Below, in pieces: positions 1-12,500 of a stretch of 64,000 nt of DNA. The notes under the pieces were generated by a model. The model worked only from the letters and a program-made list of their open reading frames with translations. It made no database searches and was not told the origin of the DNA. Each line of letters opens with the position of its first letter. Positions within the stretch are counted from its first letter, which is position 1. The translations under genes and the position numbers were made by a program. Origin of the DNA: Mesaphorura yosii (lineage: Eukaryota > Arthropoda > Collembola > Poduromorpha > Tullbergiidae); assembly GCA_009869945.1 (NCBI GenBank), contig WIXG01000049.1, positions 1 through 64,000 on the forward strand, in the 5' to 3' direction.

Positions 1-3000
1 CTCTCGGCCTTATCAGCTCGCAGAGAAGATGCTGAAGAGAGGAGTAAATACAACTTTAAAGGACTTCTTTGCCAGAACTGGACTGCAGTTCAGTAGCAGT
101 TGACGCAGGGGGCAGTTGACTAGGGGCAAATGACGGGGGCCAGTTGACAGGGGGGATTTGGGAGGGGGCAGTTGGAAAGGGGATTTTGACGTGCTACGAC
201 AGAGAACACGGTCCCATCCACAAAGTCCTCGTCTCGCGGTTCGGTGCACTCTGTTTGCACAGAGTTTCTGCTGAACGCTGCTGAATGGGAAGCTCAATAT
301 GAGTATGATTTTGTATTCATGCTGTATCGTTTTGTACATATTTCAATTTTTGTGGGATCTGATTTTGTGCGTCGCACAAAAACATCGGAAACGGGCAACT
401 TTTCTTGTAGCACGTGCTGAAACTCCGAAATCATAAATCCTAATCGTTCGAAACTCAAAGCTCGAATCTTTGTGCATTGCATTCGCATGCGTTGAACCTA
501 CACAAATCACCGCACGTTTATTTTGTTTACCTTTTCTTCCAACGTCTCAATGAGCTTGGTTTATGGCTTGGCTTGACTTTGCTTCGCGTGCTGTGCGTGC
601 TTTACAGAAAGTGCAGATCATGGCTGACCGTAGTAGCCGTAATGAATGCAAATTGCCATTTTAGCCTTTGTGAATGCAAAATGTAAATAATGCAAATTCA
701 AATCTTTGCCACGAGGGGCGGCCATTAAAGAACACTCAAGCACGAGTACGAAATTTTTGCGGGGTAGCAATGCAAATTGCGAATATCAAATGCAAAATCG
801 TTGGGAGCTTTGCTTTGCTTTGCGCCTTTTCTTGTACCGTTCACACTCGTCTTCATGCTTTTGCGTTGTGTGTGGCATGACTTCGCCTTTGCGTTTGCCC
901 GCTGTGATCGCGGATGACGGACGATGATTAATAGCGGAAGCTCCGAGCTTGAATGCAGCGCAGTAGCGAGAAGCACCGTAATAATGGATTACAAGCGAAG
1001 CGGTAATCTCACGTGAGATCAAAATGATACATCACAAATCACGATGCGACGAGACATAATGACTTCACTCTACCAGATTGCTTTATTTGCATTTACCATT
1101 TACATTATTCAAATTGTAGTAGTAGTAATTTTAATTGCCAATTGCTCATTGTTGGTGACGTGCAGTGCAGATTGGTAGTCGAATCGATAACTCATTCATT
1201 TAATGCTTTCGTCTTTCTCACGTCCATAGAGGGTCTCCACGGTCTTTGGTGGGGTGATTTCAAGATCAGTTATCCTCAACATCTTGAATGTCATTGACTC
1301 GAACACAAACTCGACTCGTGGTCGTGTCTCATGGTTGCTGGATTTCTGGCTCATGGGCGAGTGACAACCGAATCGATGTCGTGCCATTCAAGCAATGAAA
1401 TATTTTCGACCAATTTTCCATGGTTCGTTTTACGGTTTACGAGCACATTAAGCGAACATGCAGTTTCATACGAGCTGGTCTTCTGATTGAACTGAACTGC
1501 ACTGCATTGCGGTGGTTCACTTTATTCTTGTGATATGTGGCCATCATTTTATTGATTTATTAATGTTCCTGTGGTCTCCTGTGATTTATTTCTGAATCGC
1601 ACGCTGCTTTAATGCGTGCGTGCTATGCTGTGGCTTCGGCCGTAGCTGTGGCGGTGCCGTACCACCATCGTCTTGAAATATGACACTCAAGACAAGGCAG
1701 TTTGCAGTATTGCAATGCGTAGAGGCTAGACTGAGATTTCTTTTCTTAATCTTGAGTCCAAGCCTGGCCTGGTCTGGGTTGAGTTACTGACTGAAAAACA
1801 TGAACGTGTGAGTGTGAATCGTTAATAGTGAATGCGTACGTACAAACGCTTACATGAGCACTGCTACTCATTGCCTGTTTCTTCGCTATTCTCGCGTTGG
1901 CACTCGTACTAGAGTGGTTGTGGACACAGTCAGTCAATTTTAACTTCAAATTTAATCGAGTGCAGTCGCAGTATAAAATTGTGCAACGCGGGCGTGGAAA
2001 TAATACTACGATAGTTGCAAGTTGCACCATTAAATATCTGAGCCAGTCTCATTTAGTTTGGCATTCGTACTCGTGTTCGTAAAATTCGTATTCTGTTTAA
2101 GCACAAGCCAAGTCGAGTCAAAGGAAGCAGCCGACCCGAAAGCCAGCACTGTGCTCTGCTAACCGCTGCACTGCACGCCGAATTTATTTTACAGCTTACG
2201 TTTACGACTACGACTGCGATTTCTTTGAATTTCGACATTTGTGCTCGTAAAACGTAAAACTGTAACTCAGTGTTTTATTAATTCATTAAACTTCAAAACA
2301 TCAAGCAAAGAGGGTTCTTGGGTTCAAAAACATTGTGCACGTGTTTAGTGTACAGTTACCCAGCAAAAACAAAAACTTAAACCGCTGCTACTTCCACATC
2401 ACATTTTTTCGTCTTGCGACGTGTTTTTGCGCTAGTTTCTCTTTACAGAATTTTTTCTGACACTTCGACTCGACTTGAAAAATAGGAAATGGATTCTTAT
2501 TCGCATATCCATTGTTTTTGTGCTGGGTGCTCGTGAATAACGTAGTATGCAGTCAAACCAAGCTTAAGTTTTGTCCTGAGGGAATCGCCTCTCGAAATTG
2601 CAAACGTGAACAAAATCTCCGACTTTGTGATTAGCGATTAATTCATAACTCCACACCGCACTACACTCCATCGCAGTCATCAGTGCTCATTGCTCTACGT
2701 TGGACAGATCACATTTCAGCGTACTGCATGGCTTTGTCTTTGTTCAGAGGAGGATACGCATCACGAGCGAATAGCGAGACAATCGCATGCAAACTTTCCA
2801 TCATCACAGTAGCAGCAGCACATCAGTGCTGGCAAAGATTTATTGAGCATTGAAAGTGAAACAGTGCAGAGTTTCTTCATTTCTTCACACTAGTGGCTGG
2901 TTTAACTGGTGCAGTGCAAGCATATTCACCTGTGCATTGTTTTAAATAATAGAAATCTTGGCTTGGCCTGGTGGCAAGATTATCTTTTTGTGTTCTGCGA

Positions 3001-3472
3001 GTGAATTCAGTCGAGTGAGACAAAGCTGAGTGCAGGGCAGGTGCAGTTGGTCTTGGTTGGCAGTCGAGATAACAATATTGACCTTAACTGACCATTTAAG
3101 AGCACGGCGCTCAGTTCAGAGTGGCTGAAGCTCAAGCTTCCGTTTTCATTTTGCATCGCATTGCATGCGTGCATGCGGTTTTGAATGCCTTAGTTCAGAA
3201 ACAGTTCGAAATTGCCCAAATTGCTTCATTGTGTGTTGTGACGCGTGTGTTTGAAAGAGCTTTCGAGCTGTTGCATTTTGCCTGCCGGTTTGGCCCTTGT
3301 CGTCGTCGTGTTCTGTTCTGGTTGTGGTCATTTGAGTGAGCAGTGAGAGTTTCTTGACACCAGCGACGTCGACATCGAATTGTAAATTATTGTGAAATTC
3401 GTGCATCGTATCAGAATCGGTGAAATTCGTTGCAAATTACAAAGTTCGAGAAAAACTGCAAACTGCCTCAAA
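1..3472. other. Upstream flank and 5' UTR region of RapGAP
   Basis: I see no convincing coding sequence on either strand. All open frames are short and show no family motif. The stretch just before 3473 is probably 5' UTR, because an in-frame TAA at 3383-3385 closes the reading frame upstream of the first ATG. A G-rich tandem repeat lies at the left edge (95-187). The transcription start cannot be fixed from the sequence. Confidence 0.6.
95..187 (+). repeat. G-rich imperfect minisatellite
   Basis: About five degenerate copies of a roughly 17-bp unit of the form CAGTTGAC followed by a run of four to six G. The G runs lie at 123-126, 135-139, 150-155, 160-162, 164-168 and 179-182. Their spacing (loops of 1-10 nt) would allow a G-quadruplex on the + strand. 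Seen directly; any function is unknown. Confidence 0.6.
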
Positions 3473-3567
3473 ATGTTGAAAATTCACATGCTGGAGCGCA
3501 TCATACACGAGGAGCAGGTTGAGCGCGAGGACATGCAGCTCATGGATCGGATGACGCTGCGCAGGAG
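3473..3567 (+). CDS. RapGAP1: RapGAP coding exon 1
   Basis: Encodes the N-terminal 31 residues (start [11 protein letters not shown]), a charged, helix-prone segment rich in Glu and Arg. Ends AG|gtcagt in phase 2 and joins the next exon as an Arg codon. Non-coding bases upstream belong to the same transcript at least back to the stop at 3383. Confidence 0.75.
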
Positions 3568-6500
3568 GTCAGTTTGTCAGTTGTTAGTCACCTCGGGCAT
3601 CATCCACAGGCAGCCATTAGTCATTTGCACATTTGTATCATCTTCGGCCGGAATTCTGACGCAAGACGCTCGCTCAATCCTTTAGCAAATGCGAAATGCT
3701 AATTATAGTAATGATTTACGATTACGAATTCGAAGTCGACTTCAGTGATCATTACTAAATTGCAATTACAGTGCAGACGATGCTGCCTGCCAAGTTTCTT
3801 GCTGTGAACTTAATTGAGCCATAATCATAGTCATGCGCACATGTTCTCTATTTTTGTATGGTTAAATGAGACGTTAGACATGGACGTAAGTTTGCGTTCG
3901 CAGTGCACAGCGCAGCCATTCATTCGCTCATTCTTTAATTGCCATATAATTAATGTAACTCATGGCCTACTTTCCGCGCGCACGGTGTAAAAGAATTTTC
4001 ACGCATTCTTCACCACTTCAAATATTTGAGTTTTGTATTTGAGTTTGGTTTGATGGATGATGAATACGGACTACGAGCAGTAAAGAAAAGAAGTGCAGCA
4101 TCATTTTTATTTATTGCCACGGTCTATCCACATTTGTGTCTAAATAAACCCAAACCGAAACCACGCATACCATGTGTGTGTACAAATTGCTTACAAATTC
4201 AAAGAAAGAAATAAAGTCATGGGATAGACATCCATCATTCATAATTCATTCATAATTGAATTAAATTAATAGCAGCACTGCACTGCACGATAGACGAGTA
4301 AGAGTACGAAAGTATTGCAAAATTTTCGCAGTGGTTTGTATGAGTTATGAATATTCATGACCCTGCTGCCTGCGTGCAGTGGCTACGGCTGTGGCTGTAA
4401 TTATGCTAATTCTAGTTCTCAGTGGCTAGGCATCAGGCATTTATCGGCTGAATTGAAAGTGTGGACAGATCGCAGACGCAGACGAAATTCCTGAATTCTT
4501 GTTGCAATGCGAACGGACGGATCTTGTCACGATAAGATTCGATGCGATTTTTTGTTGAGAGTCGGATGCTGGGCTTCCTTTGTCTGCACAGACACAGACG
4601 AAGATTGCAAAATTCTTGCAGGCAGGCCCATACTAATGCAAATGAGGCGCAGCGCATCAGAAAACAGGGAGAGGTCAAATATTCATACATGCAGCAATTC
4701 AGCGTAACAAAGCTTCCACATGTCACACGCCCATTCGTATTCATTCGATTCTTTGACATGTTCACAATGTAGCCATTTACGAGCAGTAAATTGCTCTTTG
4801 TATTTTGTGTGCTCTGCAACTTACGAGTGCATGCGTAATAGCAACGTATTCGTATTCATAAGCGTAAGTAATGCGTATCATGTCAAATGTTAAATGCGAA
4901 TAAATGCAAATGTCCCACATACGTTTCCTATTTCCATTTCCTTATTTTACTGCCAGCAGCTATGATGGCTTGACTTGGGCTTGGGCTGAGGCTTAAATGC
5001 CAATCCCACGACACGCCATTGCGTTGAGTGCGCGATAGCGACACGATTCCACACGATGTGAGGCGAAAGGTTGAGTTAATTTGCAGTTTGCAGTGCAGCA
5101 ATTGCAACAATGAACAAATAACAACATAAATAGACTTGTGTATAATTTATGACTTTGAACTTTGAACTTTGGCTCATATACACGTAATTACAGCAACATT
5201 AATTTTCTTTGACACGCATTTACTTTTACGTTTACAGCTTGCTAAATATGAAGGCTCGGAGCAGAAGTTTTTCTCCTTACTTATTAAAACTTTGAGAAAG
5301 CTTGTGCTTTTGCCTTCGCTGTTTTGTTGTTCTGTTCTTAATTTGTGATTTTCCGTCCTGGGAATTCATTGAACTCGTACTCAGACGTTATTCGGAAGTG
5401 GCACGGCACGGCGCGCTACTGCAATTTCCAACTTGCGATTTTGCTATTTACGGGTACGGATTTACAGTTTCGTCTCGGTTGAGTGATGCGAATGCGAATT
5501 GCGAGAAGATTCGGTAGAGAAATAATAAAGGTAATTACCTGCTCGAGGAACGAGCTTGTTTACTCAAGGATTGAATTACGTGCGATGTTTGTATTTTGCA
5601 CTGCATTCAAAGAAACTCTTCTGAGCCAATGCACGGCGCAGTTTTTCTTTTAAGAGGAAGGAAACGAGCGTTTAAAAATCGTATCCCATCTCATTTTGTT
5701 TCATTGCATTGCTTTCGCACTGAATCGCAATAGGAGTCGGTTCTTTCTCGCATTCTGAATGAGAATCATTTCAATTTCCGAATCCGACGAGGAAAACGCC
5801 AAAAAAATGCGACATGAGAAGAGAAGACGGCACGTCACGAATAAGTGTTTTGATGTAATGATCCTTTTATCTGCTTTGATTTCCTTCTTCTTTCTCCTTC
5901 TCCTGGAGAAAGAGAAAGCAGGACCTGGCGATGAGTTTTGGCAAGCGACGCATTCCAATGTGATGCGTACTGCGTACGTGTATTGATTTTTAAATGAGGG
6001 TTTCTCACCTTGACTCACCATCCTCGGCGTACTTGCCAGGGCCTTGTTCTTGAATTCCGGTTGGCAATCCGCGTTCCGCTTTCGTACGCGTACGTCGTAC
6101 CAAAAATGAATGTTTTTCTGCTCCACTTCCTGCTCTTTCTTCCTTTCGGCGGTTTGTAGTTGGTTTTGGCTAGGCTACGTTTTACGGCTTACGAGGGACG
6201 CGCCTCGGACAAGGACGAAGGTTATAAAAAGCTTGCGTACACAGAACGTTCTTTGACCCACATTTCCTGCTTGCTTTTGCTCTGTTGGACAATTTGCTGG
6301 TGAAAGCTCACTGCGCGGTTCATTGCGTGGACACGAACTACGAACACGAGTGTGACTGCGGATGCGGAATTTAATTGAGCAATTGACGTGACAGACGGTG
6401 ATTTGATTTTGAGTTGAACCTTGACTTAGTTTCTGCATCTGTGTTCTGTCTTCATTTCCATAACCTTGCCTTGCCAAACTTCAGTTGCCAGTTCCAGGTC

Positions 6501-9500
6501 ATTCATTCATTTATTTGCTGCGACTGCCACGTTATATCATCCGGACTTCGGACTTGTCTTGCCGTAAGCCCTAAAGTTCGTGATATTCGTGATTTTCTTG
6601 AATGCTGTGAATTTCGTCGAAGGTCAAACCTGAAATGAATATTATAATTCTACACGAGAAAGGTACGGGCACGAAAGCGATACAAATTGAAGCGAATGCA
6701 AATTAGGTTCATTCGAGAACTTGAATTCGACCATTGAACTGACTTAGCACAGCACTCATTGATCATTGATCGTGTTTGAAGGAGTTTCATCCTTATTTCT
6801 TCGATTCCCTTGAGCATGGCACGGCAAGGCGATGATTTGAATCGGAATCGGGAAGGAAGTGCGAATGCGAAGTTTTCATGCGCTGCGCTGCGGTGAAATA
6901 AAACAAGCCGTCTACACTAACAAATTGACTTTCACTTAAAAGGAGTGAGGATTTGGATAAAAGAAAACAGCATTACGTTTTTTGCGTTGCATTTCTCGTC
7001 TGAGCTGCGGTTAAGGTTGAGCAAGCCGCCGGAACCAATTTAAAATTCAAATGCGAGTGGGAGTTTAAATAAAAGAATTCAAACTCTCCACGCCTTTCAC
7101 CTCGTCGTCTTTCTGTGTGCGTGCATGCGGGGATCTTGAACCGTATCTTTGCGGCGGCGTTGGGTTTTATTACAAGGTGAAAGTCCTAATAAATTAGAAC
7201 TGACGGCTGGGCCACACAGTCATAGTGTGCCGTGCTGCGTTTATTTACTTTGCAAATTAGTACGGTGGTGAAAGTGATAAAGTGTCTGTTCTGTGTGTGC
7301 GTTCTGGTGTGTTGTCCACACTTGTACATTCATTATGCATGTAGTCCAAGGTGCTGTGTTGTACTGCACTGTGGCTGATTTGATTGATGATGATGGAGGG
7401 TCGAACGTGTTTACTTCATGCTTGGTTTTTGTTTCGCCTTGAATGTTGGATGGACGGACGACTCGCTACTGTTTTTACCCCAAACACAAATCCAGTAGTT
7501 TGTTGAAACTGCTTTATCACAAGACGCAAACCGAAAACTTAATTAACGCTGATGAGTTTTCCATGTATTTACGCAGCAGCATCCGCTAAAAATCTAATTG
7601 TGGCCTTGCCTTCCCGCGAGCACGACGTAGAGTCCCCGAGAATGAATGAATTAAGCCTGAGCCTACGCCAAGCGAGATGTGATTAAAATCAGGTCGGCTT
7701 AGGTTTCGTCCTAAGCATGGTCTAGATTTCAAAGGCTGAACGCTGAAACGGCTGAAAGGCAAGCCCTCAAATTCTAAAATTGGGGCTGACATTCAGGAAA
7801 AAAGCACGCAAAGACGGGTGGGCACGTTTTTGTAATCGCGCATTCAGCGTCGGAATCGATTTCCATAAACTGAATTGAACCACTGAACAGAATGTGACAC
7901 ATTGCCGAAAGTGTTTTATTTTCTCCTCCGCGACACGATGTGATTCATCGATTGCACGCGATTGTGTGACTGGCTGTGAGCGATACTTCGACGTCTGCGT
8001 CCGCGTCCGCGTCCGCGTCTGCGATTGAGATGAGATGTGACAATTTGTATCGCACTTCACGTTCACGCCTCTGAATTGACTGACTCCAGGCTTCGTATGA
8101 GATTAACCCACTTTCCTTATTTATCTTCCCACTTCGTCACCTTCTTCTGAGTGGCTACTGCAAAGCAAGTCAAGCAAAGAAGTGTAAATACAAACACAAA
8201 CACAGAAAAGGAGAAAGAAATTGTGAATGGGAAATGCGAAATGTGAACGTCAACGTGAACGGATAAACATTTCATTTGCAATTTGGATAATGGAATGTTT
8301 GCCTGCGGCCTGTGCATTCTTCGTAAAAGTATCTTCCGTTCACGGGTGCGTTGACACGCTCCAGGCATCCAGGCCCCAGTGTTTGGCATCGGCTTGCATG
8401 CCAGATGAAATGAGAAGGGATGAACGAACCGAATTACGCCATAGGCCATAATTGGACCAATGGATGGGTCCATTTCAGCAGATCATTGCTCTATTAAGCG
8501 TTGACATCTGACAAAATTGTCATTTCTTACATTTGCACTGCGTATCCTTTCAATAAACGTCAATGGGAATCGCTAATTTGCCTTCGCCCTGCGTGCATGC
8601 ATGCATTCACCATGCGCAATTTGTTGCTACTTCTTTACTTGATCTGCTCATTACTAATTACTACGTAAAGCCTGCATGGTTTAAAGTACGTCATTGCAGT
8701 GCAGTTGATCCGGAAAACAATTAGTCAGCCCTTTGAGTTGAGTAGTGCGCGCACTAATTAATGCAGGCCATTCTGAACTTTATCCTCCCACATGAGTTCA
8801 CAACCTCACGAGTAACGCGAGCCCAAACTATTTTAGTACGTACTTTATTTAAAAACCACGACACGCAATCGTGTACAGCATTACTACAGTACAGTAAATT
8901 GTTTCATTTCATTTAACATTTCCATTTCCATTCGGGGTTGTGGGCTAATACCATTGCTAATAATAATTGCTTCTATTTTTGGCCTGCCTGCATTGTGACT
9001 CATAAATACGTAATACTACGAATACGAGTACTGCGAGCACTGGATTAAGCATAAGCTAAGCTCGAGCTTGAGTTTAATTCCGATTCCTGCTGGACTGGTC
9101 TCCTAAGACACTGGAATTGACCAGAAAGCCAAAATAAACAACAGCATCGTCAGCATGCTGTGTTTTACGCTATGCCTGTGCCCAAGACCCAAGGTCCGAG
9201 ATACGGGCAACATGAACTGCGATATGAGTTCGAGTTGTGGGTTTTCGGACACGATACGATACCGGACTGGACTGCTGCATCCGCTGGTTCGTCGTTCGCC
9301 CATTTAGTCCATTAGTCGATGATGTAATGCATTGCAATGCACACGCACAAAATGAAACACATTTCATTTTTATTTTTATCGCTCTACATTGAAACGTAAA
9401 ATGTGAAATGTGATGCGATTGCGATGCCTTTTGGTCTTTGGTTTTATTGTTTCTGTTTCTGTTCTAGCAGTCTTACGGTTGTGCGTACCCGTTTCTTACG

Positions 9501-12500
9501 TAAGCTGAACTGGACTTTGTTCTGCTGCTGCCGTTGCTGGTGCTTGGTTAAGTTAAGAGATTAAGAATGCATACGCTATTATTAATATTTCATTCACTGC
9601 AAGGCTCCTGCCACAACTAACTGCAACTGCAAGCACATTTCCAGCGGCAGCAGAAACTCAGAGCGAACAAGGCGAACGCGAAGTTAAGTCAGTCAAGCTG
9701 CTAAGCTAAGCTAGAGTTTAGAGTCAAGTTGAGTCGCTTGAGAAACGGTTCAGTTTCAGTTGAGCTCTACTTCTACTTCTGTGCATCTGCGCTCCATAAA
9801 TACACTCTTTCACATTGTTTCTTTATCTCGTGCACCGATCAGCCAGCAGCGTGCCGTACTCTCCGCTTTCATCGTCCTGTAGTGAGTCGGGTCTTCATTT
9901 GGGTCATCCACTCGCACGCGTACTCCTTCGGTTACGCATCGCATTACGCTATCGCTGTACGCACGATATCTTCATCTCCAAGTGTTGTAATTGTTGTCCT
10001 TGTCCACTTAACGGAACACTCGGGCAAGATTAACACGATTTATTACTCCCGTGTCTTATCTGCAGCAAAAGTTGGTCTAGTCTCGTCTGATGAGTCTGGT
10101 CTTTGTGCTTTCATCGAGTTGGTTGACAGTTTACTTGTGATCTGTGCCCTGTACGTGCGGGCCTGTGCGTGTCGGTTTATCTTCTAAAGAAGTTGGAGCC
10201 AAAGTTTTGTCATTGTGCCAAGAATCACAATCACTGCGACTGCACGGAAAGATTCGAACAAGTTACAGACACGGACAAGTAAGTTGGAGCTGATCAGAAT
10301 TTATTGAGTTTATTGGCTCGTTTACACACAAACACAAATACTGACGACGGGGCATTGCATTGCGCTGCGTGTTGCGTCATAGTGGGACCCGAATCTGGAG
10401 CATGAGTACAATGGACCGACATAAATCTCGGCTCAGTTGTTTTTGTTTGTTGCACCTCGAAACTGTCGAAACTCGAAACTTGAGAATTGTCCGAACTGAA
10501 TCGAGTTTTGCGATTCGCGGAGAGTCCGAGCCTGGGTTCAAAGAATTCTGCAAAGTAACGGATTAGAATTCGTAGACTCTCAAGACAAAGGAAGTCGTTG
10601 CGGCAATTCAAGGTCTCGTAATCATAGTCGGAGTTACAGTATTCCAAACCAGGCTCGGGTATCATGTTTCTTTTCCTTTCTTGAGTCTCCTCTTAATTTT
10701 GTCTATTGTGTATTCGCAGTTGCAGTTGCAGTCAGTCACCACATTCTCATTGCTCAATGCAACTCATCAAAATGTAATTTTTGTCAAGCTGAGTCGGGCG
10801 GTCGGGCACGGCAAATGTGTACAGAAATGAATAACTGCCTCGTTAGCGCCTTATCAGCATGTTTAGTTCACAGATCATGAAAGCTCGGCTAATTACAGCA
10901 TTATGGCGATGGTGATGACCTGTCTTGGCACGGCGGTCGTTTAGGACGATGCAAGGTCAAAAGCCTCGCGTGTAGCTGTGACCGTAGCGGTTGTTTGACG
11001 CCGGCGTCGTCGTCGTCATCTTTGGCTTTGACTGGCCAGCGATATGAGGCGTGGAGCGGCGTCCTCGAACTTGCTTGAAATTTGCTTGTTATTGGAAAAT
11101 AAGATTAAATAAAGGATGGTAAATTCGAATTTTAATTAACTTTAAGTCGTTAATTATACGATTTAAACTGCCTTTGTGATTTGACCACGCTGAAGCCCGC
11201 CACACTCACAAATAAGGCATAATTCAATTTATATTTGTGTTTGCGTTTACTGGAAATTTAGCACTCTGAGTAAGCCGAGCATTGTGTACACAAATTGCAT
11301 AATGGCACAAGTGTTGGGCTACTGGTTTCATTGCCATATGCTATTAGCATTTGCTCGTAATGGGTTGACAGAAACTAGAAGCCAACTTGTTTCTTGTTTG
11401 TTCTTTGAAGAGACGTCATCGAGCAGTACAATGAATAATAAATTATCGTCGTCGTGGACGGTTTGTTCTGTTCGCGGAAAGTGCTTTACTTTAGTTTATA
11501 GTTTGCAATTTACGTTTGGAGCACAGCAGCACTTGGCTTAACAAGAACCAACAGCCAACTCAAAAATATTTAATTCAATTTTCGTGCCTGAAGCTTTACT
11601 CGTGCAGTGAGTAGCCTGCAACTGTGTCAACAGACCTACGACGACGATGATGAGAGTTGGGAAGAGAAGTCGTCGTTGTCGATGTACTTGTCATCTTTTA
11701 TTCAAGCCAGGCCCAGCCGCCAGGAGTCAACGGGAAATAAGCAAATAGGAAACTTTGCAGTCTGAGAGCTCTAATGTTCTAAAAATAATATCACATAGGC
11801 ACAAAGTAAAACGAACATTTTTAGCTGGCTTGGCTATATTTATGATGACATTTACAAGCATAAGCTTCTAATTTAATTAGCGAGCACATTTGTACACAAG
11901 CAGATGTGATTTACAGCATTCTCGGTGACGGTCTCGGCTACATTTCAAATTTCAAGAGGCTGATGCCATGTCGTTGCAGGGACAAGGACAAGGGCGCAGT
12001 CCATAAAAGAAAACTACAACGCAATATGAAAAGCGAAATGAGGGTTTTAAGCATTCAACTTCATAAAACAAGGATTATGCGCATTATTTATTTTATTAGT
12101 GCCATTGCCATTAAATATTTGTACTATACTACACTGTGCCATTAAAAGTTTTGAATGTAATTCATGTAAATAGTCCCAAAGTTTGGTACTCAAAGTCAAG
12201 TCGTGATGGCACATGGCACAAAGGGGCTAACTCTGATTGAAATGGCCTGACTGATTTTAGTTCGCGAGGTCGCATAAGTCAATATAATTAACACTGTTCT
12301 TGATTAACTTTAAAACGATACTCATAAACTGGTATGAGTTATATGTTGATATAAAGCGATTTCTTCAATTCTTTTAACGGCATCTGAGGTTTCTCAGACT
12401 GAGAATCTGTCGGATCCGAAATTCCTCTAAACATTAGCCATCTTTTCATGACAATGAAGACAATGAAGCGTCGCGTCGGTCGGAGGCCAGGGCGATGGCC

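Noticed and set aside
5701-6126. 141-codon minus-strand open frame
   Set aside because: No family signature and mixed low-complexity residues; expected by chance in a 12-kb intron.
9729-10187. 152-codon open frame in RapGAP intron 1
   Set aside because: Random composition, no motif, no splice or poly(A) support, and overlapping frames of similar length.
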